From Deltaproteobacteria bacterium (GTDB lineage Bacteria; Myxococcota_C; UBA6777): a DNA stretch of 64,000 nucleotides. Made by a program: the position numbers and the translations under genes. Below are positions 27,336 through 34,867 of this stretch, piece after piece; positions within the stretch are counted from its first letter, which is position 1, and the number at the start of each line of letters is the position of its first letter. The notes beneath the pieces are model-generated. The model had not been told where the DNA came from. It was given only the letters and a program-made list of their open reading frames with translations, and searched no databases. The DNA lies in assembly GCA_002731275.1 (NCBI GenBank), contig PCBK01000045.1:38654-102653 (forward strand), given 5' to 3'.

Positions 27336-27554
27336 TTAGAATTTGGATTCGCGGTAATCTGCGAGGGGATCATCGATAAAATTCACACGGTTGACAGCGA
27401 TTTCACGCAAGGAAGTCACGGCTTCTTTGTTACGTGAACGGACGAGGGGAGTTGCACCTTTTTTGATCTGGCGAACTCGTTTCACCGCGAGCATGACAAG
27501 TGCAAAACGGTTATCGACGTGTTCAAGGCAATCTTCAACGGTAACGCGAGCCAT
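27336..27554 (-). CDS. rpoZ: DNA-directed RNA polymerase subunit omega
   Basis: This 72-residue protein helps assemble RNA polymerase by holding the beta-prime subunit. The start [23 protein letters not shown] is the family hallmark, followed by KRVRQIKKG and a C-terminal [14 protein letters not shown] segment. GGAGAA precedes ATG. It sits downstream of the DUF4340 operon but has its own promoter, and its usual neighbour gmk is absent here. Confidence 0.97.
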   Translation of the reverse strand: MARVTVEDCLEHVDNRFALVMLAVKRVRQIKKGATPLVRSRNKEAVTSLREIAVNRVNFIDDPLADYRESKF

Positions 27555-27613
27555 TCTATTCTCCTATTGATGAATTCACCTGTTGGTGATGAATATACCT
27601 ACAAAGACGCACA

Positions 27614-27642
27614 AGTATACCCCTTAAAGGTCACTCCTTCAA
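27614..27642 (-). promoter_or_regulatory. Sigma-70 promoter of rpoZ
   Basis: The -35 TTGAAG (27637-27642) and -10 TATACT (27614-27619) are exactly 17 bases apart on the minus strand, about 60 bases upstream of the start codon. Confidence 0.65.
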
Positions 27643-27716
27643 GATCTTTTTGATACTCTGCGGGGATTGAAAGGAAATTGGAGTAGGGGAGTTCAGGAAG
27701 CGCTAAAAGAAGGAGC

Positions 27717-29747
27717 TTATCGTGTGGCTGGGCGGGAGGCTGGTTTTACGTCTGCTTTTCGTACCGCTGGCTTGGCAGGCGCTGCCTTACGTACTGCTGG
27801 CTTCGCAGGCGCAGCCTTACGTTCCGCTGGACGCGCTGCTGGCTTCGCAGGAGCCGTTTTCGCAGGAGCCGTCTTCGCAGGGGCTGCAGGCTTAGCAGGT
27901 GCGGTCTTCGCGGGAGCCGCTGACTTTGCAGGCGCAGCCTTACGTTCTGCAGGTTTCGCAGGCGCAGCCTTACGTTCTGCTGGACGTGCTGCAGGTTTTG
28001 CAGGAGCCGTTTTTGCGGGGGCCGCAGGTTTTGCAGGAGCCGTTTTTGCGGGGGCCGCAGGTTTCGCAGGAGCCGTTTTTGTAGGTACGGTCTTCGCAGG
28101 CTTAGCAGGCGCCGCAGGTTTTGTAGGCGCAGCCCGACGTGTCGTCGGTGCGACAGTGCGTTTGACAGGTGCGACGGTGCGTTTTGCGGGTGTACGTGGC
28201 TTGGGTGGTTTTTTGCCTTGCAGTGCCCACGGTGTCAAGGGAAGGTCTTTCACTTCAGAGGCCTTCAAGAAGAGGATTCTCTTTTGGGCTTCGTTCGTCG
28301 CGTAGTAACCTTCTTTGGTGTGGTTGCCGAGATGGAGTCTCTCAAGGTGCTTTTTGGAGCTAGAGCCGTAAATATCGATGATGATTTTGGCTTTGTCCAA
28401 TCCGTACTTTGTGAGCAGCGCGGGGGTTGCATTTTCGGAGATGAACTTGCTGGCTTTGAGACCACGCATGTTGCGCAGAAGTTTTTGGACTTGTGCTGCT
28501 TTTGCGCCCTCTGGGGAGGGATTGTAGAGGCGCCACTTCTCGTTACGACCTGCGATCTTCATCAGGCGGAATTTCTTCCCATTGTTGTTGATCTCGACGA
28601 CGTGTACAGCATCTTGTTGGAAGCGTACGACGCTCTTGTCGCGCAACTCAAAGGCGCTCTTTTTGAGCTCTTTGAGCACGTACTTGTCGACCTGCGCGAT
28701 AGGACCACCCTTCGCTGAAGCGACAAAGATGTTCTTCTTGTCGGTCTTTTTGGTCCCAAAGTGGATGACCACACGTTGTTTGTTCGCGAGTGTGAACTCA
28801 ACGGACACTGCGGGTTTATCCAGGCCATATTGTTTTTTGTCTTTCTTGGCATCTTCGCTGACAAACTTGTTGGCGCGCAGGTGCTTGAGGGTGCTCAACA
28901 GGCTGTTGACGACACCACGATCGGCCCACCCTCGCTGAGGAAGGGACATAAACCAACCTTTGGTCTCGTGTTTGTCTTTTTTGGTCTTTTTGCCGTGTCC
29001 ATGGTCGTGTCCGTGGTGATGTCCTGCGTGGGACTCACGGAGTGTACCGTCTTTGCGGCGGGTCAGGATGACCTGATCTGTCGCGCGTGTGATCACGAGG
29101 GAGCGGACATCTTCAGTTTTTTGTGTGAAGATCTCTTTGCGACGCAAGTCGAAGAGTTTTTTGTCGACGGCGTAGAATACAGAGGACTCAGCAGAGACGA
29201 TCCTCTTTTGCTGTGGCAAGAGCACGAAGTACTTGCCAGCAAAGGAGTCTTTGATCCCAACGGAGAGCTTGTATGTCTTTTTACGGAAGACAAAGCTGAG
29301 GGTGTGTTTGGGTTTGTCGAGGCCGTACTTTTTCAGCGCAGGAGCGGTGCCTTTTTTGCTCCAGTCAGCGACGGAGTGCGCGCTCTTGGCCTGGATCACA
29401 TCCCCAAGCAGTTGGTCGATCTTGCTCTCATCTGCCGGAGCAGGGAAGGGCTTGATGATCGACCAATGACCTTTGCCACCACGTGTTGCGGTCACAGTTT
29501 GACGGCCTTTTGGACCCTTTGTGTTAAAGATCGTGAAAGAGCTGATATCTGCCAGCAACTTTTTGCGCTGCTTTTCCTCTTTTGGATTGAGCTTCTGATC
29601 GAGCTGAAAGAGGAGCTTGGCCTTCTCTTTTTTGACCTTCTTTTCTTTCTGTTCTTGAAAGTCCCAATATGCGTACCCACCGATCGCCAGCGCGACGACG
29701 AGCCACAAGAGGGCGTTGATTTGTTGGCTTTGTTTACGTGTACTCAT
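27717..29747 (-). CDS. DUF4340 protein with His-rich loop and Ala/Lys/Pro tail
   Basis: This 676-residue protein has one N-terminal membrane anchor (INALLWLVVALAIGGYAYWDF) and DUF4340 repeats outside the cytoplasm: KYGLDKPKHTLSFVF, QYGLDKPAVSVEFTL and KYGLDKAKIIIDIY mark three copies. DUF4340 proteins accompany GldG-type ABC systems. Between copies lies a His-rich loop (HAGHHHGHDHGHG). Residues from about 540 to the end are low complexity (AKPAAPAKTAPAKPAA and related), probably reaching into or through the cell wall. It begins one base inside the GldG stop codon (TAATG), so it is the last gene of the ABC operon. Confidence 0.85.
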   Translation of the reverse strand: MSTRKQSQQINALLWLVVALAIGGYAYWDFQEQKEKKVKKEKAKLLFQLDQKLNPKEEKQRKKLLADISSFTIFNTKGPKGRQTVTATRGGKGHWSIIKPFPAPADESKIDQLLGDVIQAKSAHSVADWSKKGTAPALKKYGLDKPKHTLSFVFRKKTYKLSVGIKDSFAGKYFVLLPQQKRIVSAESSVFYAVDKKLFDLRRKEIFTQKTEDVRSLVITRATDQVILTRRKDGTLRESHAGHHHGHDHGHGKKTKKDKHETKGWFMSLPQRGWADRGVVNSLLSTLKHLRANKFVSEDAKKDKKQYGLDKPAVSVEFTLANKQRVVIHFGTKKTDKKNIFVASAKGGPIAQVDKYVLKELKKSAFELRDKSVVRFQQDAVHVVEINNNGKKFRLMKIAGRNEKWRLYNPSPEGAKAAQVQKLLRNMRGLKASKFISENATPALLTKYGLDKAKIIIDIYGSSSKKHLERLHLGNHTKEGYYATNEAQKRILFLKASEVKDLPLTPWALQGKKPPKPRTPAKRTVAPVKRTVAPTTRRAAPTKPAAPAKPAKTVPTKTAPAKPAAPAKTAPAKPAAPAKTAPAKPAARPAERKAAPAKPAERKAAPAKSAAPAKTAPAKPAAPAKTAPAKTAPAKPAARPAERKAAPAKPAVRKAAPAKPAVRKADVKPASRPATR

Positions 29748-31603
29748 TATTGGTGCCTCCTAACCGACATCACCAGGAAGATGACAAAGAGGAAAAAGGC
29801 CGGTATCCCGTACTGGGAAGTGTAGTTGATGAAGTTCTTTTGTGCGCTCGTCAAGAAGATACGGCTTGGTTTACGTCGCTTGGAGGGGATATGAACCAAC
29901 GACTTCTCTTGTGTCAGCCAGTAAATGCTGTTGAGGACGAGGGAGCGGTTGAATTGAAGCAGGTTGTTGGACGCTGTCATCGAGTCACCGAAGACGACGA
30001 TACGTGTCTCTTCTTTTTGTCCCTTTTCTTTTTTCGCAGCCGCGACAGCGAGGTTGAAGGGACCACGTTTGGCGTCTTTGATCTGCTGCTCGATGAGGCC
30101 ACCAGCGATCTTGCTGAGCAAGGTGCGGTACTTCACTGCGCGCATAAAACGGAAAATTCTGCGGAATCCAGGTGTGTTTGGACTTTTGATGCTGAACACA
30201 CAACAAGTCTTGGTACCTGTAGGTGTTCGCAGTCGCAAGGAGCGTGTCGTCATGAGGTTGGTCAACACCACGCCTTTGGGGCGTCCGGTCTTGACTTGGA
30301 CGGGAGTCGCCCAACTCAAGACAGCTCTTGTGCGGCCATAAAAGCCCTTGGTGATCGCGTGGCTCTTGTTGAACTCGCGGACATCAGGAAGCAGTGGGTT
30401 TTGTTGGAAGCCAGAGGTGAAGTCGAGGACGAGTCGACTGTCTGTTTGGATACCGTATGTGTCGAGTGTTTTTTCCAGGTTGGTCTCGATGAGGGGCTCC
30501 TGGAAGACCATCATTTTGCCGCCTTTTTTGAGGTAGCGCTGGATGGCCTCAACCTCAATGTTGCTCAGGCGTGCAGTGGTCAGGCTGATACGTTGTTGCA
30601 TCAAGACACGGGACTCTGGTGAGACGTTGACGACGATCGAGCAAGAGGCCGGGACATTTTCAAGGGAGACCAGATCGATAGAGCGGACTTTCAGTCCTCT
30701 CTCGATGAGCAGTTGCTTGAATTTTCCATAGTCGTAGGGCTTGTTCTTGTTCTCGATGCTCGGTTGTGAGCGTCCAGACAAGAAGCAGACCTCTTTTTGC
30801 TTTTTGCGCGAGACTTTGATCAGCTTGTTGGTGAGCTCTTGTTCGGAGAGTCCTTCGACGAGGATCTTCTTACCTTTGAATTTGAGTCCACCTTTGGACT
30901 CAACACAGGAGCCACGTGCCAAGAAGAGCGGGATGATTCGGCGTTTTTTGTCATCCGCACGCAGTCGAGCGCCGTAGCATTGTGCGAGCTGTGGTGCTTT
31001 CATGGGGTTGATGATGCGGAAGGAGAATTTGTCGCGGTTGATCGCGCGGTACTTTTTCAAGACCGCGCGGACAGCGCCCTCAATGTGCAACTGACGATCA
31101 AGCGCAAAACCGACGACTTCGATCTTTTCATCCAAGCCTTTGAGGGCTTTTATGGTTTGATCGGAGAGCGTGTGGATTTTGTTTTTGTTAAAGTCGAACG
31201 TTTTGGAGCGCTGGATACCCATGTAGTTGATGGCAAAGAGCGCGCCAAAGACAACGACGATCACGAAGACCGTGATGCTGCCAAAGAAGGTCGACGAGGT
31301 GAAGACGCCTTCACTGAAGCTGAGGCTGCTGCCACGCATCATCGGTCCAAGGATCATTCCGAGTCCGATGCCGTGAATGATGGCAGGGGCGAAGCCGTAT
31401 TTTTCAAGGATGTAGTAGACCAAGACGCCGACGAGGGCCATAAAGATCCCACCGATAAACAGGTGGTTTCCCCAGGCTTTGGCGCGGTTATGGCCTGCTT
31501 TTGTTTCTGTATCAAATAGAGAATTCCAAATCGCGATCAGCAGGCCTGCGGTGACAATCGCCGCGAGGACAAAGCTGATGTAAATGGCTGTATTTCCCTT
31601 CAT
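29747..31603 (-). CDS. GldG-type auxiliary component of ABC transporter
   Basis: The protein has 618 residues. The N-terminal third has about four membrane segments (FVLAAIVTAGLLIAI, IFMALVGVLVYYILE, GSITVFVIVVVFGALFAI). The large extracytoplasmic part has KIHTLSDQTIKALKGLDEKIEV, the start of the GldG/ABC-type uncharacterised transport domain, and a C-terminal membrane segment near FFLFVIFLVMSVRRHQ. Proteins of this type work with a GldF permease and GldA ATPase in gliding bacteria, but relatives occur in non-gliding species. It is third in the operon, between permease and DUF4340. Confidence 0.88.
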   Translation of the reverse strand: MKGNTAIYISFVLAAIVTAGLLIAIWNSLFDTETKAGHNRAKAWGNHLFIGGIFMALVGVLVYYILEKYGFAPAIIHGIGLGMILGPMMRGSSLSFSEGVFTSSTFFGSITVFVIVVVFGALFAINYMGIQRSKTFDFNKNKIHTLSDQTIKALKGLDEKIEVVGFALDRQLHIEGAVRAVLKKYRAINRDKFSFRIINPMKAPQLAQCYGARLRADDKKRRIIPLFLARGSCVESKGGLKFKGKKILVEGLSEQELTNKLIKVSRKKQKEVCFLSGRSQPSIENKNKPYDYGKFKQLLIERGLKVRSIDLVSLENVPASCSIVVNVSPESRVLMQQRISLTTARLSNIEVEAIQRYLKKGGKMMVFQEPLIETNLEKTLDTYGIQTDSRLVLDFTSGFQQNPLLPDVREFNKSHAITKGFYGRTRAVLSWATPVQVKTGRPKGVVLTNLMTTRSLRLRTPTGTKTCCVFSIKSPNTPGFRRIFRFMRAVKYRTLLSKIAGGLIEQQIKDAKRGPFNLAVAAAKKEKGQKEETRIVVFGDSMTASNNLLQFNRSLVLNSIYWLTQEKSLVHIPSKRRKPSRIFLTSAQKNFINYTSQYGIPAFFLFVIFLVMSVRRHQ

Positions 31604-31627
31604 GGTTTTTTGTTCTCCCCGGTTCGA

Positions 31628-32932
31628 TTATTTCCAACGCTGTGATTCGATCATGCGATGTGTGAGGAAGTTGGCGAAGAAGATCATGGACAGGTAGTAC
31701 ACGACGTCCTTGACCTCGACGACACCCTTGATAAAGCCTTTGAGGTGCGCGAGGATCGAGAGATACGCGACTGTCTCACGTGCCACACCGTCGGCCATAC
31801 GTCCCGCTGCGGATTCGATAACCCACAACAAGAGCAGCACACCGAACGCGATGACTGCGGCGATGATCTGGTCTTCTGTCAAGCTGCTGCACAGCAGTCC
31901 CACCGATGCAAGCGCACTCGCGAGCAACAGCATCCCGAGGTAACCTGTGAACACAGGTGCCCACTCGAAGCTGCCTGGGCTGACGATGCCCAAAATCAAT
32001 GGGTAGATGAGGGTGATGCCGAGCAGGAGTGCCAGCGCAGCGACGACGGAGAGATATTTTCCGATGACGATCTCTGCGGTGGTGAGTGGGGAGGTCATCA
32101 ACAACTCGAAGGTGCGGTTTTTCTTCTCTTCGGCGATCAGACGCATCGTTAAGATCGGCACCAAGAACAACAAGATGATCCCGAAGACGTTGAGTGTCTG
32201 TGTCAAGACCATGTCGTTGATGTTAAATTGGGCCATCTGCTTGAAGCGGATCTGGTAGATCATGCTGTAGCGTTGGAAGTTGGAGAACGCCAGCGTGAAG
32301 AAGTATCCGGCGAGCAAGGAGAAGAGCATCATCACGACGTACGCGATAGGCGTCGTAAAGTAGATGCGCAACTCTTTGAGGAAGATCGTCATCACGTTGC
32401 GGTTGGCCATCAAGATAAACATGACCAAGCCAAGCGCGCCCAAGAAGCCGAGGAGGATCTTGGCCTCAAAGACACCGTTGGGCAACGAGAAGATAAAGTG
32501 ACGAAGTGTCCCTGACTTACCTGTGCTACAGAGCCCGACGATCAAGATGGAGAACAGGATGGTCGCGATGCTCCATACCAGCCCCATGCTGACGCGGTCG
32601 AAGAGCGCTGTGATGTCGCCTTCTTCTACATCTGCGTCACGTCGTGCGACGTGGAACATACGTGCCAAGGTCCAGATCAACCACATCGCCAGCACATTCA
32701 ACAGCAGGAAGACACCCCACTGTGAGTATCCTGTCCAGGTTGTGATGGTCGCTTTTTTGGTCGCGAACAATCCAACCAGACCTGAGGTCCATCCCGTCAA
32801 GATCGCTTTTTTTCCAATAAACAGGCCACTGATCGCCGGTCCGAGCTTGGCGTAAGGAATCACTTGAGAGAGAATGATCACTCCAGCCAGCCAGGCCACT
32901 GCATAGCCGAAGTACAATGCTCGTTTATTCAT
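31628..32932 (-). CDS. ABC-2 type permease, GldF-like
   Basis: The protein has 434 residues. The core ABC-2 domain of about 240 residues starts near TIFLKELRIYFTTPIAYVVMMLFSLLAGYF, with the typical RLIAEEKKNRTFELLMTSPLTTAEIVIGKY motif. An additional N-terminal region of about 180 residues contains further membrane segments with GLVGLFATKKATIT. The substrate is unknown. It lies between the ATPase and GldG genes in the same direction, gap 25 bases to GldG. Confidence 0.9.
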   Translation of the reverse strand: MNKRALYFGYAVAWLAGVIILSQVIPYAKLGPAISGLFIGKKAILTGWTSGLVGLFATKKATITTWTGYSQWGVFLLLNVLAMWLIWTLARMFHVARRDADVEEGDITALFDRVSMGLVWSIATILFSILIVGLCSTGKSGTLRHFIFSLPNGVFEAKILLGFLGALGLVMFILMANRNVMTIFLKELRIYFTTPIAYVVMMLFSLLAGYFFTLAFSNFQRYSMIYQIRFKQMAQFNINDMVLTQTLNVFGIILLFLVPILTMRLIAEEKKNRTFELLMTSPLTTAEIVIGKYLSVVAALALLLGITLIYPLILGIVSPGSFEWAPVFTGYLGMLLLASALASVGLLCSSLTEDQIIAAVIAFGVLLLLWVIESAAGRMADGVARETVAYLSILAHLKGFIKGVVEVKDVVYYLSMIFFANFLTHRMIESQRWK

Positions 32933-33036
32933 GATTTTTTTGCTCCTCTTGCAGACTCATTCGTGCGCAAGAACTATCTCAAACCCTCTCCATTTCGAGC
33001 TTATATGAAAGAGATGGGTTTGATTCATGTGTTAGC

Positions 33037-34257
33037 TTACTTCTTGCGTTTTTTTCTCTTTTTCTTTTTCTTGTTCGACTGTTGCTGAGAGGATGTGTCT
33101 GCTTTGGATGCCTGCTCAGGCTCTTTTTCCTCTTTCTTTTCCTCTGACTCTTTGGACGCTTTCTCAGAGGTCACATCATCCTTGTCATCCTCTTTCTCGG
33201 ACTCTTCGTCCTCGTCGTCTTTAGTGTCTTCGTCTTCTTGGTCGTCGGATTCGTCCTCTTCTTCGGACTCTTCGTCCTCGTCTTCTTCTTCGAGTTCGTC
33301 TTCTTCTTCGAGTTCGTCTTCGTCTTCGAGCTCGATGTCGCCACGGATGGTGCGCAAGAAGATGTCTTCGAGTGTGGGTGCCATGTTTTGGAATTCAGTG
33401 ACAGGGCATCCAGCTTCGATGAGCTGCTGCAAGAGGGCGGAGCGGTAGTCGGCGGAGCCGTCAGCGAGGACGAGGTCGAAGACTTCGTTGGGCTCGACGA
33501 TGCTGATCTTTTCGATGCCCGCTTGATCTTTGAGGATCTTGTGGGCTTTCTCATTGGCGACGGTGCTGACGCGACAGTGTCGGCTGTCTTCGTCGTTGCC
33601 GCTGAGTTTGTCGATGGTGTTGTTGGCTACGATCTGTCCGTTGTGAATGATGATCACGCGGTTACAGATGCGTTGGACTTCACCGAGGATGTGTGTGCTG
33701 AGGATGACGGTGTGTTCTTGCGCGAGCTCTTTGATGAGTTTGCGGATCTCGCGGATCTGCGCGGGGTCAAGACCTGAACTGGGCTCGTCAAGCACGAGGA
33801 TCTTGGGGTTACCAAGTAGCGCTTGTGCGAGACCAACCCGCTGACGAAAACCCTTTGAGAGTTGCTTCAGGAGACGGCCACGGACGCTTTCGAGTCCACA
33901 GCGGTCGGATGCTCGTTCAATTTCGCGTTTGATGTCGCGGTGTCGCAGACCTTTGAGGTGTGCGACGTGCTCCAGATAGACCTGTGTGGTCATATCCAGA
34001 TACAGGGGGGGAGTCTCTGGCAGGTAACCGATTTTTCTTTTGACGAGTTGGGGCGCATCAAAGACATTATCTCCGTCGATCAGGACGGAGCCTGATGTGG
34101 GGGAGATGAAGCCTGTGATCATACGCATCGAGGTGGTTTTCCCTGCGCCGTTTCGGCCCAAAAAACCGAGAATATCACCCTGTTCGACGGCAAAAGAGAC
34201 ATTATCCACCGCGCGGAGCTCTCCGAATTTTTTCGTGAGATTCTGGACTTTGATCAT
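33037..34257 (-). CDS. ABC transporter ATP-binding protein with acidic-basic tail
   Basis: The ATPase of the operon has 406 residues. Walker A GRNGAGKTTS, signature LSKGFRQRVGLAQALLG, Walker B ILVLDEPSSGLDP and the H-loop ILSTHI are all present. After the usual about 300 residues a tail follows that is almost only Asp, Glu, Ser and Lys: a long acidic stretch (EDEDELEEEDELEEEDED), then KEEKEPEQASKAD, then poly-Lys/Arg (KKKKKRKKRKK). The frame extends to 34362, but ATG 34257 (MIKVQNLTKKFGELRAVD) has GGAAGGATC in front. It is first in the operon, 104 bases before the permease. Confidence 0.93.
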   Translation of the reverse strand: MIKVQNLTKKFGELRAVDNVSFAVEQGDILGFLGRNGAGKTTSMRMITGFISPTSGSVLIDGDNVFDAPQLVKRKIGYLPETPPLYLDMTTQVYLEHVAHLKGLRHRDIKREIERASDRCGLESVRGRLLKQLSKGFRQRVGLAQALLGNPKILVLDEPSSGLDPAQIREIRKLIKELAQEHTVILSTHILGEVQRICNRVIIIHNGQIVANNTIDKLSGNDEDSRHCRVSTVANEKAHKILKDQAGIEKISIVEPNEVFDLVLADGSADYRSALLQQLIEAGCPVTEFQNMAPTLEDIFLRTIRGDIELEDEDELEEEDELEEEDEDEESEEEDESDDQEDEDTKDDEDEESEKEDDKDDVTSEKASKESEEKKEEKEPEQASKADTSSQQQSNKKKKKRKKRKK

Positions 34258-34312
34258 TGCATAGATCCTTCCGTACGAACGATAAACATAACAAGGCAGG
34301 CGGAGTGTTTTT

Positions 34313-34334
34313 TTGTACGCAGCGCTGTGTACAA
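34313..34334. promoter_or_regulatory. 22-bp near-perfect palindrome upstream of the ABC operon
   Basis: TTGTACGCAGC is followed at once by GCTGTGTACAA, its inverse with one mismatch. It lies 56-77 bases before the ATPase start and next to a weak promoter match on the minus strand (TTGGAT, 16 bases, TACAAA). Length and symmetry fit a dimeric regulator site. Confidence 0.5.
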
Positions 34335-34377
34335 TCCAAAAAAGCCGACTACCTAAGAACAATCATTGACTTTTATC

Positions 34378-34423
34378 GTGAGATGTCGGCGTGGAACGCC
34401 GACCCTAGAACACAAGATCTCAC
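34378..34423. repeat. REP-like nested hairpin in the gap before murEF
   Basis: GTCGGCGT (34385-34392) and ACGCCGAC (34396-34403) pair perfectly around GGA. Outside them GTGAGAT (34378-34384) pairs with ATCTCAC (34417-34423), with 13 unpaired bases on one side. Read inverted, it begins TAGGGTCGGCG, like the TAGGG(T)CGG hairpins at 5580 and 5936. The rest of the gap to 34867 shows a TTTCCC/GGGAAA hairpin near 34530 and TCCTTA/TAAGGA at 34814-34831, but no gene. Confidence 0.55.
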
Positions 34424-34867
34424 TGAGATATTCCCTGCTTTTTTGGTGGCCTCACAAACCGTGTCGTGGACGCAATTTCGGTGATGAGTTTGCGCGTGCC
34501 ACCCCCGTGAGAACGCGAACTGGTAGGGGATAGTCTTTCCCTGGGGGAAACTCTACGCCTTGAAGTACCCGTATATCTCGCGAATATCTTGGCAAAGCTG
34601 TGTTGTATCTATGCCAAAAGCAAGCAGGATAGAGTTGGCACGTATATAAGGCCGCCTTGGCAATTGTCAAGGGAGATTCTTGTTTGCCATCAAGACAATC
34701 CCCTTACAAGCGCCCCGCCCCCCATTTCGTCACGCTCGTCTCTCGTGTGTATGAAACCTGCTTGCTTCTTTTCCAAGAAAATTGATTTGGTGTGACAAGA
34801 TAGTTTACCACTGTCCTTATGATTGTAAGGATAGAAAGCTCCCAAGGACACAAGAGGAATAGACAAG

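Noticed and set aside
27667..28305. Gly/Ala/Phe-repeat frame on the plus strand
   Set aside because: It is only the reverse reading of the Ala/Lys/Pro repeats of the DUF4340 protein.
28761..29825. 354-codon open frame on the plus strand
   Set aside because: It is antisense to the DUF4340 gene and runs into the GldG gene end.
34636..34680. Possible murEF promoter with TATATAAG
   Set aside because: No acceptable -35 at 16-18 bases; several TTGNCA-like boxes nearby have wrong spacing.
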